Source: an uncultured Bacteroidales bacterium
GTDB lineage: Bacteria > Bacteroidota > Bacteroidia > Bacteroidales > Bacteroidaceae
Assembly (NCBI GenBank): GCA_945787885.1
Contig: CALZJF010000001.1
Location: forward strand, 62,001-126,000
Direction: 5' to 3'
DNA length: 64,000 bases
Positions 1 through 7,952 of the stretch are shown here, piece after piece. Each line of letters starts with the position of its first letter. The stretch's first letter is position 1. The position numbers and the translations under genes were made by a program. The notes under the pieces were generated by a model, which did not search any database, had not been told where the DNA came from, and worked only from the letters and a program-made list of their open reading frames with translations.

Positions 1-507
1 ACAGTCTTCATCGACCTCCTCACTGCCGTCGGCATCGGCATGGTGGTAGCGAGCGTGCTGTTCATGAAGCGTGCCAGCGACTTGGCAGAAGGTGGCTATG
101 TGACGATGGATGCTGCCAATGAGGAGAGCCCCTGGGCAGACGAGGCATCGCTCCCTGAAAGCATCAAGCATCAGATATGTATCGAACGTTTCCACGGCCC
201 TATTTTCTTCGGCTCCATCACGGGCTTCAACAAAGTGATGCACCAAGTGCCGGAAGAGGCCAAGGTGGTGATTCTGAGAATGAAGCGCGTGAAATATATG
301 GACCAGAGCGGCGTGTATGCCATGGAGGCTGCCGTCAAGGAGCTTCAGGAACGCGGCATCCTCGTGCTGATGACCATCATACAGCCACAGCCGGCATATC
401 TGCTCCAGAAGATGGACTTCATTCCCGACGTAGTGAAGAAGGAACACACCTTTGACACTTTTGAGGAATGCACGGAGTTCCTCAAGAAGCTCGACATCTT
501 CGCTTAA
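1..507 (+). CDS. SulP family anion transporter, C-terminal end with STAS domain (partial)
   Basis: The reading frame is open from the first base and ends at TAA 505-507, so only the last 168 residues are present and the start lies outside the window. The first ~22 residues are hydrophobic and look like the end of the last membrane helix. A charged linker follows, then a STAS domain over about residues 55-165. The STAS hallmark DxSG is present (MDQSGVYAME), and the alternating strand/helix pattern fits the family. SulP/SLC26 proteins move sulfate, bicarbonate or other anions across the inner membrane, and the STAS domain sits in the cytoplasm as a regulatory or folding module. The substrate cannot be read from this piece. 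The gene ends 156 bases before an ABC ATPase on the same strand; no clear terminator is seen between them. Confidence 0.9.
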   Translation, partial: TVFIDLLTAVGIGMVVASVLFMKRASDLAEGGYVTMDAANEESPWADEASLPESIKHQICIERFHGPIFFGSITGFNKVMHQVPEEAKVVILRMKRVKYMDQSGVYAMEAAVKELQERGILVLMTIIQPQPAYLLQKMDFIPDVVKKEHTFDTFEECTEFLKKLDIFA

Positions 508-663
508 GATTTCCATTCACAGAAGGCTTACAACGTATGAGGGGGTAAGGGCGAAAGGTGGGCTCAGCGCGCACCGCCCTCACTCCCTCTTGCCCGTTTG
601 GCAGGCAAAGCCATGCAGGCCATCTGACAAAAAGCAGGAATAATCCCTCATCCCTCTCTCCCC

Positions 664-1401
664 TTGCTCCTCCTCCAACATCTCAGCATAGGCTATCGTC
701 GCCACCGCGTAGCTGAAGGGCTCAACGCCTCTCTCCCCACAGCCAGCCTGACGGCACTCATCGGGCGGAACGGCAGTGGAAAATCCACGCTCATACGCAC
801 CGTCTGCGGACTGCAGGCTCCCATCGAAGGAAAAATCATTGTCGATGGGGGCGATGGCAACGTCTGCCATCGGCCCGGCCCACGCGACATCGCCGTCGTG
901 CTCTCCATGACGCACTACGCCACACCACGGCTGACGGTGGAAGAGGCCGTGGCACTGGGCCGCCTGCCCTATGCCGGCCGCACCGGCCACACTACTCCTG
1001 CCGACCATCACGCCACCGAGCGGGCTATCCGCCAGTGCGACATCGAGCCGCTGCGCCGCCGCCTGCTCACCGACATCAGCGATGGCGAACGGCAACGCGT
1101 CATGATAGCGCGGGCACTGGCGCAGGAGACTCCGCTCATCATCCTGGACGAGCCCACCGCCTTCCTCGACTACAGCGCGCGAGTGCAGACCATGCGACTT
1201 CTGCGCAGACTCTGCGACGAGGAGGGGAAGACGCTGCTCTTCTCCACCCACGATTTGGAAATTGCCCTCCCCGCTGCCGACCGCCTCTGGGCTTTCCTGC
1301 CGCCGGAGACATCGGGAACGCGCCTCATCGAAGGCACTGCGGCTCAGCTGGCCACTGAAGGAACCCTTCAGCGCATCTTCCCTGAATACCAGCAAGAGTA
1401 G
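664..1401 (+). CDS. ABC transporter ATP-binding protein, FecE/BtuD-like
   Basis: A 245-residue ABC ATPase. Walker A is GRNGSGKST (residues 34-42), Walker B is LIILDEPTAFLD, and the H-loop is STHD. The signature is ISDGE rather than LSGGE, a form I associate with siderophore/heme/B12 (FecE-like) importers. The residues around these motifs fit that group, so iron-complex or cobalamin uptake at the inner membrane is the best guess. No permease or binding-protein gene is adjacent: the upstream gene is SulP and the downstream one is topB. The partners must therefore lie elsewhere, or this is an orphan subunit. The start is uncertain: the frame has a TGA at 625-627 and the first plausible codon is TTG at 664, which puts the first beta strand right at the N terminus as usual for the family. 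Confidence 0.85.
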   Translation: MLLLQHLSIGYRRHRVAEGLNASLPTASLTALIGRNGSGKSTLIRTVCGLQAPIEGKIIVDGGDGNVCHRPGPRDIAVVLSMTHYATPRLTVEEAVALGRLPYAGRTGHTTPADHHATERAIRQCDIEPLRRRLLTDISDGERQRVMIARALAQETPLIILDEPTAFLDYSARVQTMRLLRRLCDEEGKTLLFSTHDLEIALPAADRLWAFLPPETSGTRLIEGTAAQLATEGTLQRIFPEYQQE

Positions 1402-1466
1402 CCGACCGATTACCTTCAGGGACACCATCCTCCACAAACAGTCATTTTTCAACCTACACCTACAGC

Positions 1467-3632
1467 ATGATAGTCTGCATTGCCGAGAAGCCCTCGGTAG
1501 CCAAGGATATTGCCCGCATATTAGGGGCCGACAAAGACTGCCGCGACCGCAACCGCCACGGCTACTACGAAGGCAACGGCTACCAAGTGACATGGACTTA
1601 TGGCCACCTCTGCGAGCTGAAGAATCCCGAGGAGTATTCTCCACTATGGAAATCGTGGGCACTTTCTACGCTGCCCATGATTCCGCCACGCTTTCAGATA
1701 CACCTGAAAGAGGAATACGAGGCGCAATTCAATCATATCAAACGTCTCATGCAGCACGCCGACGCCATCATCAACTGCGGCGATGCCGGGCAGGAGGGCG
1801 AACTGATACAACGCTGGGTGATGCAGCTTGCACAACCTTCCTGCCCCGTGAAGCGCTTGTGGATAAACTCCATGACGGACGAGGCCATCCGCGAGGGCTT
1901 TGACAACCTCCGCCCGCAGGACGACTACCAGTCGCTCTACGAGGCCGGGCTGTGCCGCAGCATCGGCGACTGGCTGCTCGGCATGAATGCCACTCGCCTC
2001 TATACGCTGAAATATGGCCGCAGCAGTCAAAGCCACGGCAGGCCGCAGCCGCTCAGCATCGGGCGCGTGCAGACGCCCACCCTCGCCCTCATCGTCAGGC
2101 GCTACTGGGAGATTCAGAATTTCAAGCCCGAGCCTTACTGGGTGCTCTCCACCATCTACCGCGATGTCACGTTCACGGCGAAAATGGCGGACGAGGCTAC
2201 CGAGGAGGCTGAGGGCAAGGAGGGAAAGGACGGCCATGAGGGCAGGGAGGCTCAAGGCAACAAGACGTCGGCCGCGCTGCGCCGCGGATTTTCCACGCGC
2301 GAGGAGGGCGAGGCTGCCCTGAAGGCCATCGGAGATGCGCCCTTCTGCGTCACTGCCGTACAAAAGCGCAACGGCACGGAGGCTCCGCCACGACTCTTTG
2401 ACCTCACCTCGCTACAGGTGGAGTGCAACAAGAAGTTTGGCTACGGCTCTGACCTCACGCTCCAGCTGATTCAGCAGCTCTATGAAGGCAAGCTGACCAC
2501 ATACCCGCGCGTAGATACCACCTTCCTCCCCGATGATGTCTATCCGAAATGCGCGGGCATCCTCAATGGCATCAAGGATACGCCCTGCATCGGCGACCCT
2601 TCTGCCACCTCGTATGCCGACTATCTCACTGCGCTGCGCGGCAAGCCGCTGAAACGCTCGAAGAAGGTTTTCGACAGCTCGAAGGTGACGGACCATCACG
2701 CCATTATCCCGACGGGGGTGCCGCCGCGCAATCTGACGGACATGCAGCGCAATGTCTTCGACCTCATCGCCCGCCGCTTCATCGCCGTCTTCTATCCTGA
2801 CTGCCAATTTGCCACGACCACCGTCGAGGGCGAGGTGGAACAGCGTGGCCCTGCCGATGCCTGCATTGGCGACGGACGCCCCATTGCCTTCAAAGCCACG
2901 GGCAAGGTCATCACCAATCCGGGCTGGCGCATCGTCGTCAAGGCTGCCGCCGTGAGGCAGGACGGCGAGCAAGCGGAGATGCCGCCCTTCGTCAAGGGCG
3001 AAAGCGGCCCACACACCCCGACGCTCACCGAAAAGACCACGCAGCCTCCCAAGCCATACACGGAGGCCACCCTCCTGCGTGCCATGGAGACGGCAGGACG
3101 CAACATCGACAACGAGGAACTCCGCGATGCGCTCAAGGAAAACGGCATCGGGCGTCCTTCCACACGGGCGCAAATCATCAAGACGCTCTTCACACGCGGC
3201 TATATGCGCCTCGTCAAGAAAAGCCTCGAACCCACGCCGACGGGCATCGAACTCATCGGACTCATCAAGGAGGAACTGCTGAAAAGTGCTGAACTGACGG
3301 GCATCTGGGAGAAAAAGCTCCGCCAAATCGAGCGGCACGAATATGCTGCGGCACAATTCGTGGCAGAACTGAAAGAGATGGTCAGCGGCATTGTCGATGA
3401 GGTGATGCGCGACCCTTCCAATCGCCGCATCGAGCAAGGCTCTTCTGATGCCCCGCAGACCGCCGCTGCCCCCGCGGCAGGCAAATCGGCAGCTGAAAAG
3501 CCGAAGCGGAAGATTATTCGCGCGGGCAGCACTTGTCCGAAATGTGGCGAGGGCAAGGTCATCAAGGGCCACACTGCCTACGGCTGTTCGCGATGGCGTG
3601 AGGGATGCGACTGGCGCAAGCCTTTCTCCTGA
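1467..3632 (+). CDS. topB: DNA topoisomerase III (type IA)
   Basis: A 721-residue type IA topoisomerase that relaxes or decatenates DNA by cutting one strand through a tyrosine link. The N terminus carries the TOPRIM fold (IAEKPSVAKDIA, then DAGQEGELI). The catalytic tyrosine is in TTYPRVDTTFL (about residue 346). The region GIGRPSTRAQIIKTL is typical of the family. The C terminus has a four-cysteine zinc ribbon (CPKCG…YGCSRWREGC) after an Ala/Pro-rich linker, as in many Bacteroidetes TopB proteins. Around residues 240-266 there is a charged Glu/Gly/Lys-rich insertion that looks like a flexible loop. The ATG at 1467 gives the expected MIVCIAEKPS start. It stands 65 bases after the ABC ATPase, in the same direction. 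Confidence 0.95.
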   Translation: MIVCIAEKPSVAKDIARILGADKDCRDRNRHGYYEGNGYQVTWTYGHLCELKNPEEYSPLWKSWALSTLPMIPPRFQIHLKEEYEAQFNHIKRLMQHADAIINCGDAGQEGELIQRWVMQLAQPSCPVKRLWINSMTDEAIREGFDNLRPQDDYQSLYEAGLCRSIGDWLLGMNATRLYTLKYGRSSQSHGRPQPLSIGRVQTPTLALIVRRYWEIQNFKPEPYWVLSTIYRDVTFTAKMADEATEEAEGKEGKDGHEGREAQGNKTSAALRRGFSTREEGEAALKAIGDAPFCVTAVQKRNGTEAPPRLFDLTSLQVECNKKFGYGSDLTLQLIQQLYEGKLTTYPRVDTTFLPDDVYPKCAGILNGIKDTPCIGDPSATSYADYLTALRGKPLKRSKKVFDSSKVTDHHAIIPTGVPPRNLTDMQRNVFDLIARRFIAVFYPDCQFATTTVEGEVEQRGPADACIGDGRPIAFKATGKVITNPGWRIVVKAAAVRQDGEQAEMPPFVKGESGPHTPTLTEKTTQPPKPYTEATLLRAMETAGRNIDNEELRDALKENGIGRPSTRAQIIKTLFTRGYMRLVKKSLEPTPTGIELIGLIKEELLKSAELTGIWEKKLRQIERHEYAAAQFVAELKEMVSGIVDEVMRDPSNRRIEQGSSDAPQTAAAPAAGKSAAEKPKRKIIRAGSTCPKCGEGKVIKGHTAYGCSRWREGCDWRKPFS

Positions 3633-3960
3633 AGCCCGCCCTTACGGAATGCGGCCGACTCATCTATTCAACAGCCGATTCAACTATCAAAACAGCCGAT
3701 TCTACTATCAAAACAGGTAATGAAATGGGAGCTTACAATTTTTTTGTCACCTCATTTCATTACCTACCCCACTTACTTCTTACGCCCTTCCCTCCGCGTA
3801 CTTCCTGATGCCTCAATGCTTGATGAGAAATCGGCCTCGGGAAGTCCGTTTTTCCTCGTTCCCACTCCCCGGAATTCCATTGTTTTTCGCCGTCGTGAAG
3901 CGTGCAGCCGGGCTGGTGCCCAGAGCTTCGCGCCGCAGCCTCAGAGCCTCAGCTTTCCAA

Positions 3961-4214
3961 GTGTTCATTTTCAGCCCTGAACGTGACCATTTTCCACCCT
4001 CAAAATGGCCATTTTCGGCCTGCAAAGTGGCCACATGAAGACGAAAATGTCTGTCAAAAATTTGAAAATGTCTGTCAGAGATTTGAAAACGTCCGTCAGA
4101 GACTTGAAAACGTCCGTCAGAGACTTGAAAACGTCTGTCAGAGACTTGAAAACGTCTGTCGGAGATTTGAAAACGTCCGTCAGAGACTTGAAAACGTCTG
4201 GCAGAGACGGGGCG
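3961..4214. repeat. 21-22 bp tandem repeat array in the topB to AI-2E gap
   Basis: The 868-base gap between topB and the AI-2E gene holds a tandem array. Three diverged 22-bp units begin at 3961, 3983 and 4005 (for example gtgaccattttccaccctcaaa split as gtgaccattttcc / accctcaaa). A 20-bp unit at 4027 follows. Eight much more uniform 21-bp units run from 4047 to 4214 (core GTCAGAGACTTGAAAACG). Because 21 is a multiple of three and no stop falls in the unit, several frames are open; one frame on the plus strand reads the heptad TSVRDLK repeatedly. I could not find a convincing start, leader or flanking domain, so I treat it as a repeat, not a gene. The rest of the gap (3633-3960 and 4215-4501) shows nothing I can name. 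Confidence 0.85.
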
Positions 4215-4501
4215 GCATATAGCCTGCTGCCCTTCGCACGCTGACGTTTGCCACCGCCTACGCAGCAATTACGTGCAGCGCGTCCAGACGCATCGTCGGC
4301 TACGATTATCAAACACTCCCTTTCCTCTCACAAATTCCCGAACTATCCTTATGCAAAAATTCCGCCTACTCTCCCTCCGGCTCTTCCTGAATGGTGCCTC
4401 CATCTCGGCCGTGCCGTCCTCACCCCTGCCCTGCCATAGCTTTCAGCAGGCGCAGCACGCATAGGCTCTCCTACCCTCCCCCATGAAAAATCCTTTTCCC
4501 C

Positions 4502-5605
4502 ATGCAAATACTCAAAGCTCCCATCACATTTGACCGCTTCGTGCGCGGCTGTATGCTGCTGGCAGTGGTCGCATTCATCATCTTCACACTGCGCTATCTC
4601 AGCACAGTGCTGACTCCCTTCTTCATCGCATGGGCAGTGGCGTGGACGCTGATTCCCATCGTGAAGTTCTTTCAGCACACGCTGCATCTGCGCTATCGCC
4701 TCCCCTGCGTCCTGCTGACGCTGGGCCTCAGCGTATTGCTCATACTGGGCCTGGCGGCAGTCACTGCCCCCATCTTCATCGAAGGCTTCATACAGCTGAA
4801 GGAGGAGATTCTGCATTTCCTCAATCCCGGTCAGCAGTCGCACCTGCCACACTGGGTGCGCAAGCTCATTCATGAGATTACGGGCAACATGGATTTGGCG
4901 GGCATCCTGCAGCAGGAAGACATCATCAATGCCCTCAAAAGTGCCGTGCCGAAGGCGTGGGACATGCTGATTTCCACTGCCAATCTGGCTTTGGGCATTG
5001 CCTCCGGCCTCTTCGCCGTGCTCTATCTCCTCTTCATCCTCATGGACTACGAGCGTTTCTCCACGGGTTGGGTTCACTTCGTGCCGCGTTCGCGCCGCCC
5101 CTTCTTCACCCGCCTCGTCAGCGATGTGGCGAGCGGAATGCGGGGCTATATGCGCGGGCAGGCCATGATAGCCCTCAGCAATACCATCATGTTCACCATA
5201 GGCTTCTACGTCATAGGGCTGAAGATGTGGCTCGGCATGGGGCTCTTCGTCGGCATAATCAGTTTCGTCCCCTACATACAGGTGGTAGGCTTCTTCCCTG
5301 CTGCCATCCTCGCCCTGCTGCAGATTGACGAGACGGGACGCCCGTTCTGGGCGACGATGCTCCTTGTCGTCCTCGTCTATTGCGTAGTGCAAGTGATTCA
5401 GGATGCCATCGTCACTCCGCGCGTGATGGGGAAAATCATGGGGCTCTCGCCTGCCATCATCCTCCTCTCGCTCAGCATTTGGGGAAGTCTGGCAGGCATA
5501 GTCGGACTCATCATTGCCCTCCCCGTCACCACTATCCTCATCACCTACTATCGCCGCTATATCATCGGGAAACATCCTGACGAGGCTGACGACGCAAACC
5601 CCTGA
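4502..5605 (+). CDS. AI-2E family transporter (PerM/YdiK-like permease)
   Basis: A 367-residue inner-membrane protein of the AI-2E exporter/PerM family. It has two N-terminal hydrophobic segments (residues ~15-35 and ~60-85), a soluble amphipathic stretch (about 95-150), then about five helices with the family signature near the end (GIVGLIIALPVTT). Length and layout match the usual 340-380 residues. Family members include AI-2 exporters and Na+/H+ antiporters, so the substrate cannot be stated. ATG at 4502 follows an A-rich leader with no Shine-Dalgarno site, normal for this phylum. The gene stands alone between the repeat region and rplS. Confidence 0.88.
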   Translation: MQILKAPITFDRFVRGCMLLAVVAFIIFTLRYLSTVLTPFFIAWAVAWTLIPIVKFFQHTLHLRYRLPCVLLTLGLSVLLILGLAAVTAPIFIEGFIQLKEEILHFLNPGQQSHLPHWVRKLIHEITGNMDLAGILQQEDIINALKSAVPKAWDMLISTANLALGIASGLFAVLYLLFILMDYERFSTGWVHFVPRSRRPFFTRLVSDVASGMRGYMRGQAMIALSNTIMFTIGFYVIGLKMWLGMGLFVGIISFVPYIQVVGFFPAAILALLQIDETGRPFWATMLLVVLVYCVVQVIQDAIVTPRVMGKIMGLSPAIILLSLSIWGSLAGIVGLIIALPVTTILITYYRRYIIGKHPDEADDANP

Positions 5606-5720
5606 TGCAGCGGGGCCGACGAGGCTGCCACTCACGGAATACGCCGTCAAAGCAGCAGGCAGAGATAGCACAACGTGCGCATTATCAATGAGAAAAGCCA
5701 AAAAACCTCCACGTTATTCC

Positions 5721-5749
5721 TTGCAGAAGGAAAATAAAAAGTAAATTTG
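5721..5749 (+). promoter_or_regulatory. Putative promoter of rplS
   Basis: TAAATTTG at 5742-5749 matches the Bacteroidetes -7 consensus TAnnTTTG, and TTGC at 5721 lies 17 bases upstream as a partial -33. The predicted leader is long (about 185 bases). The remaining 335-base gap between the AI-2E gene and rplS shows no other feature I can support. Confidence 0.5.
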
Positions 5750-5940
5750 CGCCGAATTTTCCGCACAACCTCTCTGGGCGTCGCTCCCGCAGCCCTCACC
5801 CTCAGCCGAAGCCAAGCCTCTCGCGATGCCGCTTCGCACCTCCTGCCAGTGCAGGACAGAGCACGGTGAAGGGCGGAGCCACAGTAGAATCCCACGATGT
5901 TTTGCCGGGCCACAACCTTTTTAATTTCTATTTCAGTAAA

Positions 5941-6312
5941 ATGGCTGATCTTATTAAAATTGCCGAGGCAGCATTTGCCACTGGCAAGCAGCATCCCGCC
6001 TTCAAGGCTGGCGACACCATCACCGTAGCTTACAAGATTGTCGAAGGAACGAAGGAGCGCATCCAGCTCTACCGTGGCGTAGTCATCAAGATTTCCGGTC
6101 ACGGCGAGAAGAAGCGTTTCACCGTTCGCAAGATGTCGGGTACCGTTGGCGTTGAGCGTATCTTCCCCCTCGAATCTCCCGCTATCGAGAGCATCGAAGT
6201 GAACAAGATTGGTAAGGTGCGTCGTGCCAAGCTCTACTATCTCCGCAATCTCACCGGCAAGAAGGCTCGCATCCGCGAGAAGCGTTCCGGCAGCGTGAAG
6301 GAGGAGGCATAA
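5941..6312 (+). CDS. rplS: 50S ribosomal protein L19
   Basis: Residues follow the bacterial L19 pattern through the whole length: [12 protein letters not shown] near the N terminus, [21 protein letters not shown] in two consecutive blocks, then [16 protein letters not shown] and [21 protein letters not shown]19 sits at the 30S-50S interface. The frame is open upstream to 5866, but the ATG at 5941 gives [11 protein letters not shown], the expected start, and a protein of 123 residues. The short acidic C-terminal tail (KEEA) is ordinary. It is monocistronic, with its own promoter upstream and a hairpin terminator right after the stop. Confidence 0.97.
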   Translation: MADLIKIAEAAFATGKQHPAFKAGDTITVAYKIVEGTKERIQLYRGVVIKISGHGEKKRFTVRKMSGTVGVERIFPLESPAIESIEVNKIGKVRRAKLYYLRNLTGKKARIREKRSGSVKEEA

Positions 6313-6342
6313 GAAGTCTTCTGCAACTTCTGATAGACTGAC

Positions 6343-6383
6343 AAGGTGTGTCATGGGCGTTTATGCTCTGGCACACCTTTTTT
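6343..6383 (+). terminator. rplS: Rho-independent terminator of rplS
   Basis: AAGGTGTG (6343-6350) pairs with CACACCTT (6372-6379), followed by a run of T. It begins 30 bases after the rplS stop. Confidence 0.7.
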
Positions 6384-6434
6384 GGGGCTTTATGGGCAGG
6401 GCGTAGGATGCAGCACGGCTATGCGGGCAGAGAA

Positions 6435-6475
6435 AAAGGGTGTGCCAGAGCAGAAGAAACTCTGACACACCCTTT
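6435..6475 (-). terminator. Terminator of the efflux operon
   Basis: A 16-bp stem (6435-6450 with 6460-6475, one G-U pair on the minus-strand transcript) is followed on the minus strand by TTTTT. It lies 46 bases downstream of the tolC-like stop and also faces the rplS terminator. Confidence 0.7.
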
Positions 6476-6520
6476 GTGTTTCGTGATAAAAGAGGCAGGC
6501 TTCATAGTGGAGCCCGCGCC

Positions 6521-7873
6521 TCAACGCGTCTTGCTGCGATACGCCGCCTGACGAGTCTGATATTCTGCCATAGCCTCCGTCAGGCGGTTGTGGGCTTGCG
6601 TATAGAGCGTGACGGCATCGAGATAGTCGGTGATGGCAATCGTTCCTGCCCGATATTCATCGATTGTCAGTCGGAGATTTTCATCGGCAGCACTGACACT
6701 GCGCTCCGCCACTTCTATCTGCGCATATCCTTCCGTCAGGCTATTCCATGCCGAAAGGATGTCTGTCTGCAACTGTTCGCGGGCATCCTGACGGTCGTTC
6801 TCCGCCTTCTCGCGCGCCAGCCGCACCTTCCGCAGGCTGTGGCGGCCGCCCCACCAGTCTGTCAGCGGGACGCTTACCGTGGCGAAGCCCACGAGGTTGG
6901 CATTCTTCATATTGTCCATGCCGCCGCCCAGTTCCATATGCTGATACATCCCCGCCGCGCCGACGGCGAGAGAAGGGAGGAGTTTGCCACGCTCCAGACG
7001 TTCCTGCAACCGCTGCGAGGCCACATTCCGCTCCGCCAATGCCAGTTCCACACGCGTCTCCACAGCCTCGGCGGGCGATACGAAGAGCGTTTCCGGCCTC
7101 GGGCATGCCTCCATGCCAATCCCACCGAAGGCAATATCGAAACTTTCCGGCTCCAAGCCGCACAGTTGTGCCAGCACGAGGCGCAACAGGGCATCGGCGT
7201 TGGCCAGTTGCAACCGCTGCGAGAGCATTTCCTGCTGCTTCAGTTCGATCTGCAAGAGGGCATTCCGGTGCGTCATGCCCGCCCGCACATAGTCGCCCGT
7301 ATAGCGGTGGACAGCCTCCAGTTGATGGAGGGCAGTGTCGAGCGTCGCCACATTGGTGCGCAAGGAGGCGATTTGCCAGAAATATTCCGTGACGTTCTGC
7401 TTGAGGTCGCGCTCCGACATCTGCAGTTGCAGACGTCTGACCTCGCTCTGCAGCGCGGCCAGTTTCCTGCCCGTCAGGATTTGTCCGCCGGCATAGAGGG
7501 GCTGCGTGGCGATGGCATCGGCCATATAACCCTTCTTCATCATCGAAACGGCATAGCGCTCGGGGATGGCTAGTCCCATTTGCTCCAAGGCCGGCCCATA
7601 GGCAGCCGCAGCACCCGAAAGGTCCATCTCCGTCCGCATCAGATCCTTCGCCGCCACGAAACCCGTGGCACCGAGGCTGAGGGATGGGAAGAAATGCGTG
7701 AACGCCACGGCTTCGTCTTCAGCCGCCATCGCCACGTCGGTCCGCGCATTGGCCAGACTGCGGTTGTGACTGACGGCCTGCTCCAGACACTCCGCCAGAG
7801 TGTAGCTCGGCTGCGCAGCGGCGGAGGCTGAAAATCCCGCAGCGAGCAATATCGTGAATAGGAATCTACGCAT
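6521..7873 (-). CDS. TolC family outer-membrane efflux channel
   Basis: A 450-residue outer-membrane efflux protein. A signal peptide is clear (MRRFLFTILLAAGFSASAAAQ), followed by SYTLAECLEQAVSHNRSL, the usual TolC N terminus. Two long helical halves follow; the repeated pattern of ALAERNVASQRLQE and DEYRAGTIAITDYLDA is typical of outer-membrane factors. It forms the trimeric channel through which the RND pump encoded upstream exports its substrates. The open frame extends upstream to 7897, but that part is read through the remnant of a miniature element. ATG at 7873 places the signal peptide at the N terminus and is chosen. It is the third gene of the operon, 79 bases after the RND stop. Confidence 0.93.
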   Translation of the reverse strand: MRRFLFTILLAAGFSASAAAQPSYTLAECLEQAVSHNRSLANARTDVAMAAEDEAVAFTHFFPSLSLGATGFVAAKDLMRTEMDLSGAAAAYGPALEQMGLAIPERYAVSMMKKGYMADAIATQPLYAGGQILTGRKLAALQSEVRRLQLQMSERDLKQNVTEYFWQIASLRTNVATLDTALHQLEAVHRYTGDYVRAGMTHRNALLQIELKQQEMLSQRLQLANADALLRLVLAQLCGLEPESFDIAFGGIGMEACPRPETLFVSPAEAVETRVELALAERNVASQRLQERLERGKLLPSLAVGAAGMYQHMELGGGMDNMKNANLVGFATVSVPLTDWWGGRHSLRKVRLAREKAENDRQDAREQLQTDILSAWNSLTEGYAQIEVAERSVSAADENLRLTIDEYRAGTIAITDYLDAVTLYTQAHNRLTEAMAEYQTRQAAYRSKTR

Positions 7874-7876
7874 AAA

Positions 7877-7898
7877 GGTGTAATTTATAGAACCCACC
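7877..7898. repeat. Remnant of the miniature inverted-repeat element (copy 1)
   Basis: Twenty-two bases, GGTG joined to TAATTTATAGAACCCACC, are flanked on both sides by TAAA (7873-7876 and 7899-7902). The right part is one full terminal repeat of the element family described at 24128-24316. Only four bases of the left end remain, and these match the variant right end (GGTG with CACC). The remnant lies three bases before the tolC start codon, so it forms part of the ribosome-binding region. Confidence 0.75.
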
Positions 7899-7952
7899 TA
7901 AAAAGAGAAGAGAATTAGAAACGAGGGATGGGGATGCTGCAGACAGCCGGCC

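Noticed and set aside
580..1662. 360-residue open frame on the minus strand
   Set aside because: It lies antisense to the ABC ATPase and topB start, has no family motif, and its openness follows from codon bias of the plus-strand genes.
4349..5701. 450-residue open frame on the minus strand
   Set aside because: Antisense to the AI-2E gene, which has clear membrane helices; the reverse frame has none and no motif.
7873..7897. Upstream start for the tolC-like gene at 7897
   Set aside because: It would translate the element remnant and bury the signal peptide; ATG 7873 is better.
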